This document shows, one piece after another, positions 8,801 to 20,889 of a stretch of 64,000 nt of DNA; within the stretch, counting starts at the first letter, position 1; each line of letters starts with the position of its first letter. Source of the DNA: Polytrichum commune (taxonomy: Eukaryota; Streptophyta; Polytrichopsida; Polytrichales; Polytrichaceae). The DNA is taken from contig OX485805.1 of the NCBI GenBank assembly GCA_950295325.1, positions 37,933,501 through 37,997,500 on the forward strand. Direction: 5' to 3'. The translations under genes were made by a program, and so were the position numbers. The notes below the pieces were generated by a model, which searched no databases, had not been told where the DNA came from, and saw only the letters and a list, made by a program, of their open reading frames with translations.

Positions 8801-11718
8801 AAGAAATCCAAATAATTTAACTTGTCAATGAGGTGTGTTGGCAAAGCTCCAAGGGTGTGTGTATTTGAATTTTGTGGATGATGTCTCAACTACCTATTGT
8901 CGAACTTGTGTGTAAATGGGTGTGCCCATATTTACAAATTCTCAAGCTAGAATTTCTAAAATACATAAATCATGGCAAGTAAAACACATGGTCCTTTTAT
9001 AATCCTAAAGTGGTTTGGTTTGCAGGTGAAATACCTATGGAACTTGGCAAATTAAATCAACTCCAACTATTGCTACTCGGAGACAACAATCTCATTGGTT
9101 CAATTCCACCATCACTTGGAAATTGTACATCTTTATATTATTTGACTTTGGGCTACAACATACTCAGTGGAAGCATACCAATGGAATTTGGCAAATTGAA
9201 TCAACTCCAAGAATTGGAACTCCTAAGCAACAATCTCACTGGTTCAATTCCACCATCACTTGGAAGTTGTTCATCTTTATATTACTTATCTTTGGGCTAC
9301 AACAAACTTAGTGGAAGCATACCAATGGAATTTGGCAAATTGAATCAACTCCAAGAATTGCAACTCGAAAACAACAATCTCATTGGTTCAATTCCACCAT
9401 CACTTGGAAGTTGTTCATCTTTATATTACTTATCTTTGGGCTACAACAAACTTAGTGGAAGCATACCAATGGAATTTGGCAAATTGAATCAACTCCAAGA
9501 ATTGCAACTCGAAAACAACAATCTCATTGGTTCAATTCCACCATCACTTGGAAGTTGTTCATCTTTATATTACTTATATTTGGGCTACAACAAACTTAGT
9601 GGAAGCATACCAATGGAATTTGGCAAAATGAATCAACTCCAAGAATTGCAACTCGAAAACAACAATCTCACTGGTTCAATTCCACCATCGCTTGGAAATT
9701 GTTCATCTTTATATTACTTATTATTGAACGACAACGAACTTAGTGGATACATACCAATGGAATTTGGCAAAATGAATCAACTCCAAATTTTGGAATTCGA
9801 AAACAACAATCTCATTGGTTCAATTCCACCATCACTTGGAAATTGTTCATCTTTACAGTTCTTATATTTGCGCATCAACAAACTTAGTGGAAACATACCA
9901 ATGGAATTTGGCAAATTGAATCAACTCCAAGGATTGCAACTCGGATACAACAATCTCATTGGTTCAATTCCACCATCACTTGGAAATTGTTCATCTTTAT
10001 ATTACTTAGATTTGAACTCCAACAAACTTAATGGAAGCATACCAATGGAATTTGGCAAATTGAATCAACTCCAGATATTGCAACTCGATAACAACTATCT
10101 CACTGGTTCAATTCCACCATCACTTGGAAATTTACCTTTATATTACTTAGATTTGAGCGTCAACAAACTTAGTGGAAGCATACCAATGGAATTTGGAAAG
10201 TTGACATTGTTGCAAGAATTTGGTCTTGAATACAACTCGGCGTTGGGTGGCCCCATTCCAAGATCCATATCAAATTGTTCTCACCTCCGAATTCTATATG
10301 CAGCTGCTTGTAACTTTTCAAGCATACCAATTGGACTTTGGAGCATGCCAAATTTGCAACAACTCGCCTTGTTCTCCAACAATCTACGAGGTGAGCTTCC
10401 ATTGGAAGTTGGCAATTGCACTACCCTATATTCGTTGGACTTGAGAGGTAATTCATTGTCAGGCCTTATTCCCAAGACTCTAGGTATGTGTACATCTTTG
10501 ACCTTCCTAGACATATCATCAAATAGTATTTTTGGTGCAATTCCTACAACATTGGGGAATTTGAGGAACATGGTAACTTTGGACTTGTCAAAGAACAACC
10601 TCAATGGTAGTGTTTTGGCAGTGTCAAGTCTTGAAGGATGTCCAAAGTTGGAAACACTTAGGTTTGGAGATAACCAATTGGTTGGACAATTGGAACTAAA
10701 CTTCACCAAATTAACGTCCCTCAAGTATTTTTCAGCCCCTTCCAATAGCATCAGTGGACCAATCCCGACATCCTTTGCTATCACCAATTCTAGCCTTGTG
10801 CTTGTTGACCTTAGTAAGAACAATATAACCGGGGTCATACCTTCTCAGTCCATATTAGGGAGTCACTTGCAAAGCCTGCGTGTTTTGGATTTGGCACACA
10901 ACAATCTTCATGGTCCAATACCATCATGGATTGGAGATTTGAAGTCACTTCAAGTGTTGGACTTATCTTACAACAACTTGGAAGGCTCGATACTATCTCA
11001 TGTTGACGGCTTGGACAGTTTCAAGGTGGTAGACAATTCAACTCAAAGCACCTCTGAGGCTTTCACTTTAGACCAAACTGTGACTCTCACAAAGGGGCAA
11101 GGAACTTCATTGACATATACTTATATCCTAAAAACCATGACCTTCTTTGACTTATCCTCCAATAACCTTGTGGGTGGTATCCCCGACGCTCTTGCACAAC
11201 TAGTGGGATTGAAGTTTATGATCTTATCCAACAATAAGTTGGAGGGCGAAATCCCATATAATTTGGGGAAATATCTTCTAGGATTAGAGACTTTGGATTT
11301 ATCCAACAATAATCTCAATGGGACAATTCCATCTAGCTTGGCACTTCTCCAATATTTATCTTCTTTTAATGTGTCATCCAACAACCTTCAAGGTGCAATT
11401 CCAACAGGCAACCAGTTTGATACCTTCAACAACGCATCATACCTTCCAGGGAATCTAGGCCTTTGCGGGAGTGTTATAAATCGATCATGCAAGAAAGAGA
11501 CCCCTCCAAGTCAAGGTGAACAATATATATCCAGACAAGGCAATTTCTTTGAAGATGAAGTGTCATTGACAGGATTTGGAATTGGAGTTCTAATTGGGTT
11601 TCTCTCAATGATATTTTTGATGGCATCTTGGAGTCGCGCAAGAAGCTTGATATTGAAATCACAATCAAGGAAAAATGTGGAACCTAGAAAATATGGTGCA
11701 TTTGAGGAAAGATCTTGA
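5881..11718 (+). CDS. LRR receptor-like protein, three exons, no kinase
   Basis: Exons are 5881-7252, 7751-7822 and 9026-11718, joined by two phase-1 GT-AG introns; the spliced frame is open for 1378 residues. Order: a hydrophobic signal-like segment (about residues 58-77; the real start may be a later ATG such as 6034 or 6049), an unusual charged stretch of about 100 residues, an LRR N-terminal cap with the pattern W-G-V-x-C near residues 214-223, many 24-residue plant LRRs (SIPxxLGxxxxLxxLxLxxNxLSG), an island-like interruption around the DNSTQS segment, a C-terminal cap, one transmembrane helix (about 1329-1350) and a 28-residue basic tail without kinase. This is the LRR-RLP layout; the family acts at the plasma membrane in immunity or development and usually needs a partner kinase. 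Exon 2 is exactly 72 nt, one LRR. The ligand cannot be inferred. Confidence 0.92.
5908..5946 (+). repeat. GGCA/AGCA simple repeat at the start of the LRR reading frame
   Basis: A run of GGCAGGCAGGCAAGCAAG-like tetranucleotides falls between the first ATG (5881) and the signal-like segment. This is one reason to doubt that translation starts at 5881. Confidence 0.8.
7350..7508 (-). pseudogene. Antisense fragment of an LRR gene inside intron 1
   Basis: Read on the minus strand, this stretch matches the host gene's own exon 3 around 10525-10672. It codes LSKNNL, then SSVEGCPKLKTLQF, against LSKNNL and SSLEGCPKLETLRF in the host. The similarity also extends upstream at DNA level (GGTGCAATTC, CATTGGGAA-like). 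The match is diverged and then ends, so it is a decayed copy of a paralogue inserted in reverse within the first intron (7253-7750). Confidence 0.75.
8030..8235 (+). repeat. 205-bp repeat in LRR intron 2, inverted copy at 20110-20313
   Basis: The sequence from TTCGCATGATTGCTTC to AATAAGATGTTAA is found nearly unchanged in reverse complement at 20110-20313. It codes nothing evident. The rest of intron 2 (7823-9025) shows no other recognisable feature. Confidence 0.9.
9025..10173 (+). repeat. Eight tandem 144-bp units coding 48-residue LRR pairs
   Basis: Within exon 3 of the LRR protein a two-LRR unit (one LRR starting SIPMEFGKLNQLQ, the next SIPPSLGNCSSLYYL) is repeated eight times in frame. 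DNA identity between neighbours is very high, and units 3 and 4 are almost identical. Unit 8 has lost one residue (LGN-LPLYY). Differences cluster at the exposed x positions of the LxxLxL strand (ELLSNN, QLENNN, LLNDN, YLRIN), where LRR ligand surfaces lie. A ninth, partial copy follows. Confidence 0.95.
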
Positions 11719-14127
11719 TAACAACATTTCACATAATAATTCTGTAGCAAGCGTTTGTTGAAGTCCCGGGGGGTGGACTCTTCATACAAAGTACGAAGTG
11801 ACGTGAGTGGAAGAAGGGGTATTTTATGAGGCATTAATGTACATAGTATACATGAGGGAGAGGCATTATCTTCTCTAGTGTGTACATGTAGAAAGGCTAT
11901 GAAGAATTATGAAGTAAAGGTAAATAATATACAAAAAAAAGGAACTAAGGTTTAGAGAAAGTTTTCACAATAGATGTGTTAGTTGTAGAACCCTGAACAA
12001 ACACAAGTCCAAGAGCATGTGGGAGCAAGAGGCGCAACAATCCGAATGGAAGAGGCAACTAGAGGCCGAGGGAGATGAAATTCCCAAGAGCACAGGGAAC
12101 GGATTGAGGTTTGGGAACATGCAAGGGACCATAGGGAATGGACTAAGGCTCCGGAACACCCAAGGGGTTGTAGGGAATGAGCCAAGGCTCGGAAACATCC
12201 AAGGGAACAAGTTGAGGCTGGGAAGCGCAAATTTTTGGGAACATGAGCTCTTATTTATAGGAGCATGGGCTTAGATGAATTAGGGGGATGGTAGAGCCTA
12301 AGATGGAAGTCCAATCAATAGATGAATTTTGATACCAAGGGGTATGTATTTAGGATGAACATTTCAAATAAGTTAGATTTGGAAATATATAATTAAGACT
12401 TTACATTAAGGCTATATTAAGGCTATATTTCTATTTATATATGTAGAATATATTTTGATAATATTAAAAATACGTAGATGTTGAATGATATAAAAGAAGG
12501 CCAAGTTGAGGGCCCTCGTACACTTAATTTTCCACGATTACTCATATATGCATGTCCGAGCCATCAAGCTCTTCAAGTATTAGCATTGGCACCCACTGTG
12601 CGTTAGGATTCTAACATTAGTTTTGGCGCCCACAGTGCATTAATAATTGATTGGCACCTAGAGTGCACTAACTTGATTGGCACCCTTGGTGTAGGAAGTT
12701 AGTTTTCAACAAAGGTGGTGGACACTCACACTCATTGGCTCAAGTCTTCAAGTAAAGGGGAGTTTGTGTTTCAATTCCCCAAGGACTCAAGGGTGTTTGA
12801 GTAGAGTTTTATAAGGAAATCAACTCACGTTGTGGTAGAGCAAACTAATTGAGAGATTACAAAAGGGGGAATCATAAGCACTTTCATAAATTCAACTAAG
12901 GGGCCAAGGTAAGCCACTTACAAAGGGCGTAATCCAAGGGGATGTTGGATGTCTTAGGATTCATCGATTGCGCGCACTTAGGAGAATTGCATGGAAGATC
13001 TAATCAACACAGGTGGAGACCATCATTTGGAGTGAGAAGCAAAGGTTGGAGGTGATTCATGTGAGGCCGTCAAGAAGGTCAAATCACCCCTCACCTCACA
13101 CTCAAAGATAACCTTAAGATTTCGCATCATCGTTGGAATTCATTGCAATCAAAGTGAAATTAGATTTCGGAAACAAATGAACAAATAAGTGATTATAGAT
13201 ACTAATTGAGGAGAATGCAAGGGAATTCTTTGACCAAGTAATCAAGAGATAAAACAATTTGGGACTTAGATCATGTGAGTGATAGGGTAGGTGAGGAATC
13301 ACTTAACCTTCACGATACATTTGGAGATACATACTTAGTTCATCATAGAAACACATAACCTTATTACTAAGAAATTAGGGGAACAAAAGCTTATAAAACT
13401 AGTAAACACCTAAATTTTGAAGTGTGACATTCATGCAACTGGTCAAACAACGGGTTACATCGTCTGAGGTTGAGAGACCTTCTTGACCTAGGAGGCGCCC
13501 TCAACATTAGTATCATCCAATTCACGTTTTCAACCATTGTTTGTCATTGGTAATAGTCATCAATGACTTACCTTGTCCATTCTTGTTAGGGTTTGCATTT
13601 GGGTTCGAAGTTTCACAAACTGGAGGCTCCTAGAGCGCTCATGAGCTCCCTTGAGTTTTCACTTTGGATTGTGGCTAAGATATTGTGCTCTTGTCTTTTT
13701 TTGGTTTGATGCAACCATTGGGTTACATGCTATGGATGACTAAACTTTCAATGACTTTCTCATTGAAAAATGAAAGTGGATTTTTTAAGTAATAAAGAAA
13801 TATTTAATTTGTGATTTATGTATCTTGTGTATGTAGTAGAGGCACTTATCACATTAAATTGAAAAGCTTAGTACTAATACATGAGTCCATTTTCTAGCTT
13901 ATCTTTAGTACATATAAAAAAAAAATTCTTCTATAAATTTCTCGTATATAGGGGGTTTAATTTCATAGTGACCCACGCATGTCATTTAGGTTTCCAATGA
14001 AGAGTCCCACCCCTGGGGAGCCACACGTGACGCATGCTTTAAAAAAGATGCATTACCCTGGTATTAGACATATTGGTGAGTCCAAATATTTAAGATAGGA
14101 TGTTTGTTGATTAGCAAAAATATTAAG
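11719..14127. other. Intergenic stretch, no supported gene
   Basis: Apart from the 39-bp minisatellite (12095-12210), no gene is seen. Around 12560-12690 the phrases TTGGCACCCACTGTGCG and TTGGCGCCCACAGTGCA resemble the primer-binding region that follows the left LTR of some plant gypsy elements. No gag or pol coding follows, so this is at most a relic. Confidence 0.5.
12095..12210 (+). repeat. 39-bp minisatellite, three units
   Basis: Three consecutive units begin GGGAACGGATTGAGG, GGGAATGGACTAAGG and GGGAATGAGCCAAGG. The reading frame through them is open, but nothing supports translation. Confidence 0.8.
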
Positions 14128-15664
14128 CTACACTAAATATGACATTTAGTGTGATATGGTATTTTATGTCAATGTGGTAACTATTCTGACAACACTTCTT
14201 ATGAATAAGTGGACAAATGTTGTCATGATGATGGATGAGGTCATTCACTAGCCAAAACCATACCTTTTATTGTGGCCTCCACCCTAACGACTCATTATGT
14301 GCTTGAGAGTTTGCTCGATGCGATGCATTGCGAGAGTTTTCTCAATGCCATGATTTTGTAGCATGGTACACAAATCATTTCAGTGCAGAAATAACTTACT
14401 TCCTCATGTTTTGACATTCGACTTGTTGGCAACTAGGGTGTTAGGCATTTTCAACTTGTGATCACAATGTATCAATGTTCCTAACGTTGCTTTGAAAATC
14501 GAAGTGTTGCCTCTGTTTTTCCTGTTCTGAGAGCAGCTGGGTGAAGGTGGTAAGTTTGAATTTTGAATTTCAGGGTTTCTACTTTTCATGTACATCATGA
14601 GAGTTCTGAAGAATTTGTTGCTATCTTTGTCTCGTTTCTCTTCGCATATTTCTTCACTGACCTCCTCTACAAAACCCACTTTGCTCATCACTCTAACTTA
14701 TCACTGAATTCCTCATCTTTTTAGCGATTCTTCGAAGCTCAAGTGGCAGTTTATATCTCACATTGCATGACTGTTGTACTCTTCATCATTATTTCTTTTG
14801 TCATCTTTTCGGCAGCCTTAAGACTCAAAATCTTGTTGCATCGGATCTTACTCTTTGGAGCTTAAGGCACAGTTATCGCGATAGCCAAATGAGGCCAGGT
14901 TCGCGGCTCTTTTACATTCCGAACACTCCATTCCTAGAAATATGTGAAAGTAACATTCATCATTGTCATTGCACTTCTCATTTCTTCAGGCTCATTTCTT
15001 AAGCCGCAAGTGTCTTCCCTCCAATCTGTCGGAACTTTAGGGTGGAATTTTGAAAAGGGTTTGATCACGTTCTGCCTTCACTTGAAGGGGCTGTGGAGGT
15101 TACATACATAAATTAAGGTCCAGTTTTCCTGCCTCCTGAGTTTCGGGGCTTGAATCTGGTTTCCTGCCATCATCACAAGTTGCAATTCGAGATCCGGGGT
15201 TTTGGTTTGGTTCAATTCCGTTAGGGTTTGTCCACAAAATACAAAAAGCCCTCAGTAAGTAGACCACACGATTGTTGTGGTGCAGTTGACATCCTGATCT
15301 CCACATGTTTTGAGAAGGCTAGGAAACCGATGATGATGAAACCCTCAGGGCCACGTCGCCTTTGAAAAGTGCGAGTGTTGAAATCTACTGCATGAAGTCC
15401 GTGTCAACTATTGGTGTAATTTGCATCCTAACATTTCTGTAATGAAATATTGTCATGGATGATTGACATTTGGATAAAAAACTACTACATTAATGATAGT
15501 AACTGCAACACTGTAAATCTATAATGCCCAAGATTTTAGACAAGGAATGACAAAGAATGTTAAGTTATCATTAAAAAAATACTGGTGACACTACACTAGG
15601 GTTTACAATTAGTATTGAGCAAGACAATTAGAACTGGTGACACTAAATCTAATATTTGGTGTAG
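14128..15664. mobile_element. ACTAAATAT-family element carrying about 1.15 kb of foreign DNA
   Basis: The left part (14128 to about 14265) matches the left half and the right part (about 15418-15664) the right half of the 38728-39081 element. Both terminal repeats are present. The middle, about 14265-15418, is not found in other copies in this window and is less AT-rich than its surroundings. It holds unrecognised ORF pieces at 14404-14691 (minus) and 14763-15002 (plus). It may be captured host DNA or a later insertion. Confidence 0.6.
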
Positions 15665-17194
15665 TATGTGGCCCAATAGTCTATTGTGTGTATTTAAATC
15701 TACCTTTTACTTGCAAATGTGGACACAATCACTTATGACCACGTCTGGCATGACATTATGTACAATTTCCCACAAAAGTTGACATCAAATCACATGTGCA
15801 ATGGACGTCCAACTGACTTGCATGTGATTGATGGAGCACTCTACAATATGTGGACCTTATGTGGTCACTCTTCTTAATAAGACACCCATATTTGAGTCTT
15901 TGTAAGTAATGGCAAGGCTCCACTCTCTTTCTCATTCGTGTGGCCTTCATTATTTTGAACTTTCATCACTAATTTAGATAGCTTGATTTGATGCGGTACG
16001 CATAATAGTACAATGCCACAATATTCTCAAAATGAGATGTTGATGTGGTGTGCAAAACATTACATTTTGATGATTAACATGGCCTTGAATTTTATAGTAC
16101 TAGAAGACTTTTGAGATATTGTTCGGTGATGTTTTGAGAGCATATAGTGTTGGAGAGTGGTGGATGTATGGTGTGTAAGGAGTCTCAAGATCTTAACAAA
16201 GTGACAACGATTTGTGCAATTGGTGGAAAGACCCATGCAGTGACACATGAAACTTAGGTGCACTCTATTTCGCAATATCTACCCATGTGGGTGCACAAAA
16301 GGTGTATCAATTGAACAAGTCCCAAACATCGTACATATAAGAAGAATATTGTGGAAGGTAAAATTTGTATGTAAAATTTGGGTTATTATGTGGTGTAATA
16401 TTTCTAATTTTTGACAATGGAACAGGCGAACCACCTGTATGATATCATCTGCGTGGAATATGAAAATTCAAGATTCTAGCCATGAGTGGGCACATATTTT
16501 TGGACTAGTACATGTATATGAGGCTATGTGTAATCTCTAATTTTTATGTATATTCTTGTTTCTCTTGTGAATTTATATGTACATAGGGGTATTAATATAA
16601 AGGTGATGCATGCACACTATTTTGGATCCTCATAAAGAGTGTACCCCTCAAGACTTTGTGGATGACTATTGATTTTGTAGGACACTTTATTTCACACACA
16701 AAATTCAAATAAAGTAGTACCCTAACTTTACCAAGTTTCACTGATGGATGGAGTTTGGTTGGAATTTGTTCCCCCAATCTGATCGATTGTTGTGGCACTG
16801 TCACAGCTTTGTTTCCTGGAACAAGCACCGTTGAGTCCGTTTTTTTTTTTTCCGTATTACGTTAGGAGAAAGACGTGTTCCATCAATCGCTATATGATTT
16901 TGGCCTGGAGGGGGTTTTGCAAACAAAGTAGTATCTCATGATTCAACAACTTCTGTGATTATTGAATAAAAAATGTTCAATTTGCCTACCGCCTATATTA
17001 ACCTTCCCTGGCGTGACTAGAATAAGCTATTATAGGTCATGGAGGCACGCGCGTAAGTTAAACACCCTAGAGTATAGGGGTTGTTAGAACTTAGAACCAA
17101 GCAACCATGAAACCACGCATGCTTGCAAAATAGTTACTAGGCATCTCCGCAACACAAAAATCTTGCTCAAATCAAACACATATTTGTTATCATT
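15665..17194. other. Intergenic stretch with a hevein-upstream-like motif
   Basis: No gene is seen. At about 15843-15910 the text TGTGGACCTTATGTGGTCAC followed by ACACCCATATTTGAG resembles sequence upstream of the two hevein-like genes (56203-56270 and 61309-61370), but no hevein coding lies beside it. Confidence 0.45.
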
Positions 17195-18073
17195 GTGCTA
17201 AAAACACTTAGCTCCCTTGTCAGAATACAACAATGTGACTACACACTCATAACCTACCTACACAAGCCTAATGCCACAACCCCTCAACAAATCCACGCCA
17301 CAACCGCATGTTGGAGCAAAATCACCCGAACCTCCTTGAACATGCAACCTCTCCCTCTCTCTGCTCCCAAATTGCATAGACATCAACATGGACAAGCACT
17401 AACACCAACTTCACCCTTACACACCAACCACAATCACAACCCAATGAGCCAAAACCAAGGTTCCCATCGGACCCCAAGCACAATAACAACGCAACCAACT
17501 CCTCGGCATAAGCCTCACATCAAGATTGCTCCACCATCACCGCTCATACCCACTCTACACACCCCACACACACCACCTCCTCTGACAATCAATCAGCCCA
17601 CATCCACAGGGCATCAACCCCTACTTCTCATGGCCACACACTCAACACATAATACCCTCCAAATTGCTATTCTAACGATTGATTGGCCAACGCCCACATG
17701 GCATAAGCCCCTACTTCCCATGGCCTCCCACCTACATCCAAATCCCAAATCCACCCCACACCTTTCACCCCACTTGCCGCAAATACACCACTCCTTTGAC
17801 GCCGAGCACAACAGCTCCTCGGAACTCCTCCACCACATCTTTGCCACACCAGGCCTCCATAACGCAATGTACTCTGCCCCAAACATGCTTGGCTACATAC
17901 ACCCTAAATTACAACCCTACCCAAACATGCCCATTGATCTACTCCCCTTTGCATTGCCCACATTTTATTTTAACAATATACATATGAATTCTACTCCACG
18001 CACCTTGAACCTCTCTCCCTCACCTATCAAATGCCGCCAGCACACATCTCCCACCATACTCACATTAATGTAA
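17195..18073 (+). CDS. Open frame of 292 codons, P/H/T/N-rich, doubtful
   Basis: An uninterrupted plus-strand frame in a strongly C-rich, G-poor stretch. The putative protein is rich in Pro, His, Thr and Asn, with no signal peptide, no membrane segment and no family I recognise. It contains a diverged internal repeat of about 90 bp (LTINQPTSTGHQPLLLMATH, then LTIDWPTPTWHKPLLPMASH). The strand skew alone can keep a frame open, since stop codons need G or T-A-A combinations, so coding is doubtful. The start is not an obvious ATG context. Confidence 0.2.
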   Translation: MLKTLSSLVRIQQCDYTLITYLHKPNATTPQQIHATTACWSKITRTSLNMQPLPLSAPKLHRHQHGQALTPTSPLHTNHNHNPMSQNQGSHRTPSTITTQPTPRHKPHIKIAPPSPLIPTLHTPHTPPPLTINQPTSTGHQPLLLMATHSTHNTLQIAILTIDWPTPTWHKPLLPMASHLHPNPKSTPHLSPHLPQIHHSFDAEHNSSSELLHHIFATPGLHNAMYSAPNMLGYIHPKLQPYPNMPIDLLPFALPTFYFNNIHMNSTPRTLNLSPSPIKCRQHTSPTILTLM

Positions 18074-18404
18074 CATGCCATAAGCTCCACTCAACCAAAT
18101 CATGCACCCCCTACACACCAATAGCTACTCCTTGTACTCCACACTCAATGTATAGATTCCTCCACCCCTAATCCTCACACAACCACCATTAAAACTCCAC
18201 CCTCCCACCCCAACCTCTCCCACTCCAACCCCGGGCCTCCAAATTGTAAGTGCCCACTACCAATACTACCCACATGCATATGCTCCCCATCATCTCATAG
18301 TCTCCACTAACAGTTTGCATTAGTTGTTCTTGCAGTTCCCCGCAATCGCAAGCAAGGTGCACTCCATCAAGACTCTTCAACCCCATGGCCACTACTAACC
18401 AATG

Positions 18405-19550
18405 AACAAGCTAGCCGGTTGATTTTGAGAATTTCCAAATGAAATAGAAATGTTTAGGAAGGGGTTCCGGAAGAGAAATCAAGGTTTTTGGAGATGGGCC
18501 ACTTAGGAGAAAAAATGCCGGCATTTAGGCAAGCTGCCCCAGAGTATCCATAGCATTTTTCACAGCGGGCAGCCGACCATATATATATATGGGGAATTTT
18601 TTTTAATACTATGCATAGTTGGAGTTATTGTTGCCTTGTTGGCTTGTGGTTTAGGGTGGAGCAAATCGGCAGACTCGCGCAGCGGCACAGCCCCACAACT
18701 TGCATTCCGAGCTTCCGGGGATAAGAATTTTAGGGATTTGTGAGGCATGATAACTTGGAATCATGCTTTGCAATGTGTTTCTACATCAACTTGTAAGCTT
18801 GCTTTTAGTGTGCAGAATTTGATAAAGACTAAAGTTAGAAATAGGTTGGGCAATACGAATCTTGAGGCAATGTTGTGAATTGCCTTGGAAGGGCCAGATG
18901 AGGGAGTAGATGACTTTATCAGTGACGTCGTCCCACTTTGGAAGAATGACAATAAATACCATTTTTTGTATGCTAATCCCTCTTCTTATTTGAATTCCCT
19001 CAATACACCGAGTGTAAGTGATGTGTCTTGCTCGTTTGGGGCAGTTGATACTAACGGTAATGGTACGCAGATTTCGTGACTTTCGATATTAACCAGCCTC
19101 CAGGAAATACTTGGACCCTTTGTGGATCTTCTATTTTCTAAAGGCTACATCCTTGGCCCTAAGATGGTAGGGATTTTGCCAGGTTCAACTCTTGCTAAGG
19201 ATATTATTTAGACCGAAAAAAAACAGAAAGTGAATGCCAACATTCTTTAACCCTAAATACTTGAAAAAAAAAGTGGGGGGATGAATGACAATGAAAATTA
19301 AAGGAAAAAAAAAGGGGAGGGAATAAACATCCACCACCAAAATACAAAGCCACCATTTTAGACATTTAGAAAACTGGATAAATGAAAAAATAAATGTCGG
19401 CTAATTGCCTAAATACATTAGGAAATGGGGGATATCAACCAATGAAAATTGCACTCTCTAAGCCCACTTCCGGGTAAAATTTGATAAATCCGAGCCACCT
19501 CCTAGTAGCTAGGAAATTTTCCGTTTTCTCTACAGGACTCCCCAGACTCT
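18405..19550 (-). repeat. Dispersed 1.1-kb element, copy 2
   Basis: Reverse-oriented partner of 505-1625, with the same ends (CTGGGGAGTCCTGTAGAGAAA at one side, CAACCGGCTAGC at the other) and a different interior. The T-arm-like motif lies near 19140-19210 but has drifted. The two copies flank about 17 kb that includes the LRR gene. No protein is supported inside it. Confidence 0.75.
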
Positions 19551-20109
19551 GCTGCTGACTGCAAATAACCTCATCAACATATAGATTAGAAGAAACTGAT
19601 AATACAAAGTCAAAAGAGATACACCAAACAACCAAAGCATCAACAGAAAGAAACACAAAGTAACATCAGAGCAAAGGAAATCAACGAGGAGCATTATATG
19701 AGGGGAGCTTACGTAGAAAACAAAGGCTGGCGGCCGAGGAATGAAGAAGACTAAGTGAAGGGAAAAAATGATCCTCAACCAAGGGTATAAACCGAGGGTA
19801 CCAGGGCGGGCGTTAATCAAGGCACGAGGGCACCAGGCCAAGGCGACAGCGGCGAGATATCAAGCCATCAACGAGCATTATCCGAGTTTGCGAGGGGATC
19901 AGATCAAGACCCTGGTATCTGCTCTGTTCCTAAAGAACATCAATTTAAGAATGGGTCTGGAGAAAGGAGGCTAAATTGGCTTTGGACAATACTAGGATGG
20001 GCGGGCCAGGTGCCATGCGCATACCCTAGTTTAGATCCTAAGATTCTTTCAAAGTTACAATGTTGAAAGAGGTGGAAAGAGGAGGTCTCAGAGATGCTCA
20101 CCTCACTTT

Positions 20110-20313
20110 TTAACATCTTATTCTTTGATGCCTAGAGCTCAACACATTCACATGCGAAGGGAGAATGCATTCAGTTTGCTGGGTGCATTCTGGACTTCCT
20201 GATCAGACTTAAATCTCACGGATTTCATATCATTAGCGTGTATTGTAACTTCGTGGAAACTGGAAACTGAAATATATATACTGTGAGTAGTGATTGAGAA
20301 GCAATCATGCGAA
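20110..20313 (-). repeat. Inverted partner of the 8030-8235 repeat
   Basis: Nearly identical in reverse complement to the piece in LRR intron 2. It lies beyond the 3' end of RPL32. Between here and 20890 I see no gene; this part may include the RPL32 3' untranslated region. Confidence 0.9.
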
Positions 20314-20889
20314 ACATAATGAGCTAGAATTTTCACAACAGAAGGCTCAAACCCACGATTTCGCCCCTCTTGCAAGGACTTCACGGATAACTCTACTGTA
20401 CCTAGAATTGGTAGCACATTCGCATTTGAAGCATTTGAGAATAATATTTGAACTAGGTCATCACAAGTTTGACATTGGTTCACTAAAAACCATCATTGAT
20501 CTCTGTTCAAGTCACTTCTTGCAAGCACATCCATGAGAATTATACATGAAGCACTAAAATTTACTAAATTTGCGTCACTCTGATGTGAATGTCGATTACA
20601 CAATGTCCCTCTGACCATCAAGAGCACTGGTTCTTCAACAACTTCTTTGTTTAGATGGACTCCTGTCCAGTCCACTTAAAATTAAAACTCAATCGGATCA
20701 AGGTAATTCCCTATTACTCCATCCACAATACACTTCGAATCCAGGGGTTTGGATCCACCAGTACAGCAATACACAAAGAACCAAATAGCCTTGAACTCAT
20801 ACATGATGGAGCCTTCAAATTGAAACTTTTTGCCTCGTCAAATTACAAAGAGGAGTACTAAAAGGAGATAAACAAACAGCTCCAATAAT

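Noticed and set aside
9010-9025. LRR exon 3 as an independent gene starting at 9010
   Set aside because: The first codon is GTG within an intron, and TTTGCAG/GTGAAATA is a good acceptor in phase with exon 2.
10281-10838. Minus-strand frame of 185 codons inside LRR exon 3
   Set aside because: It mirrors the leucine-rich coding on the plus strand.
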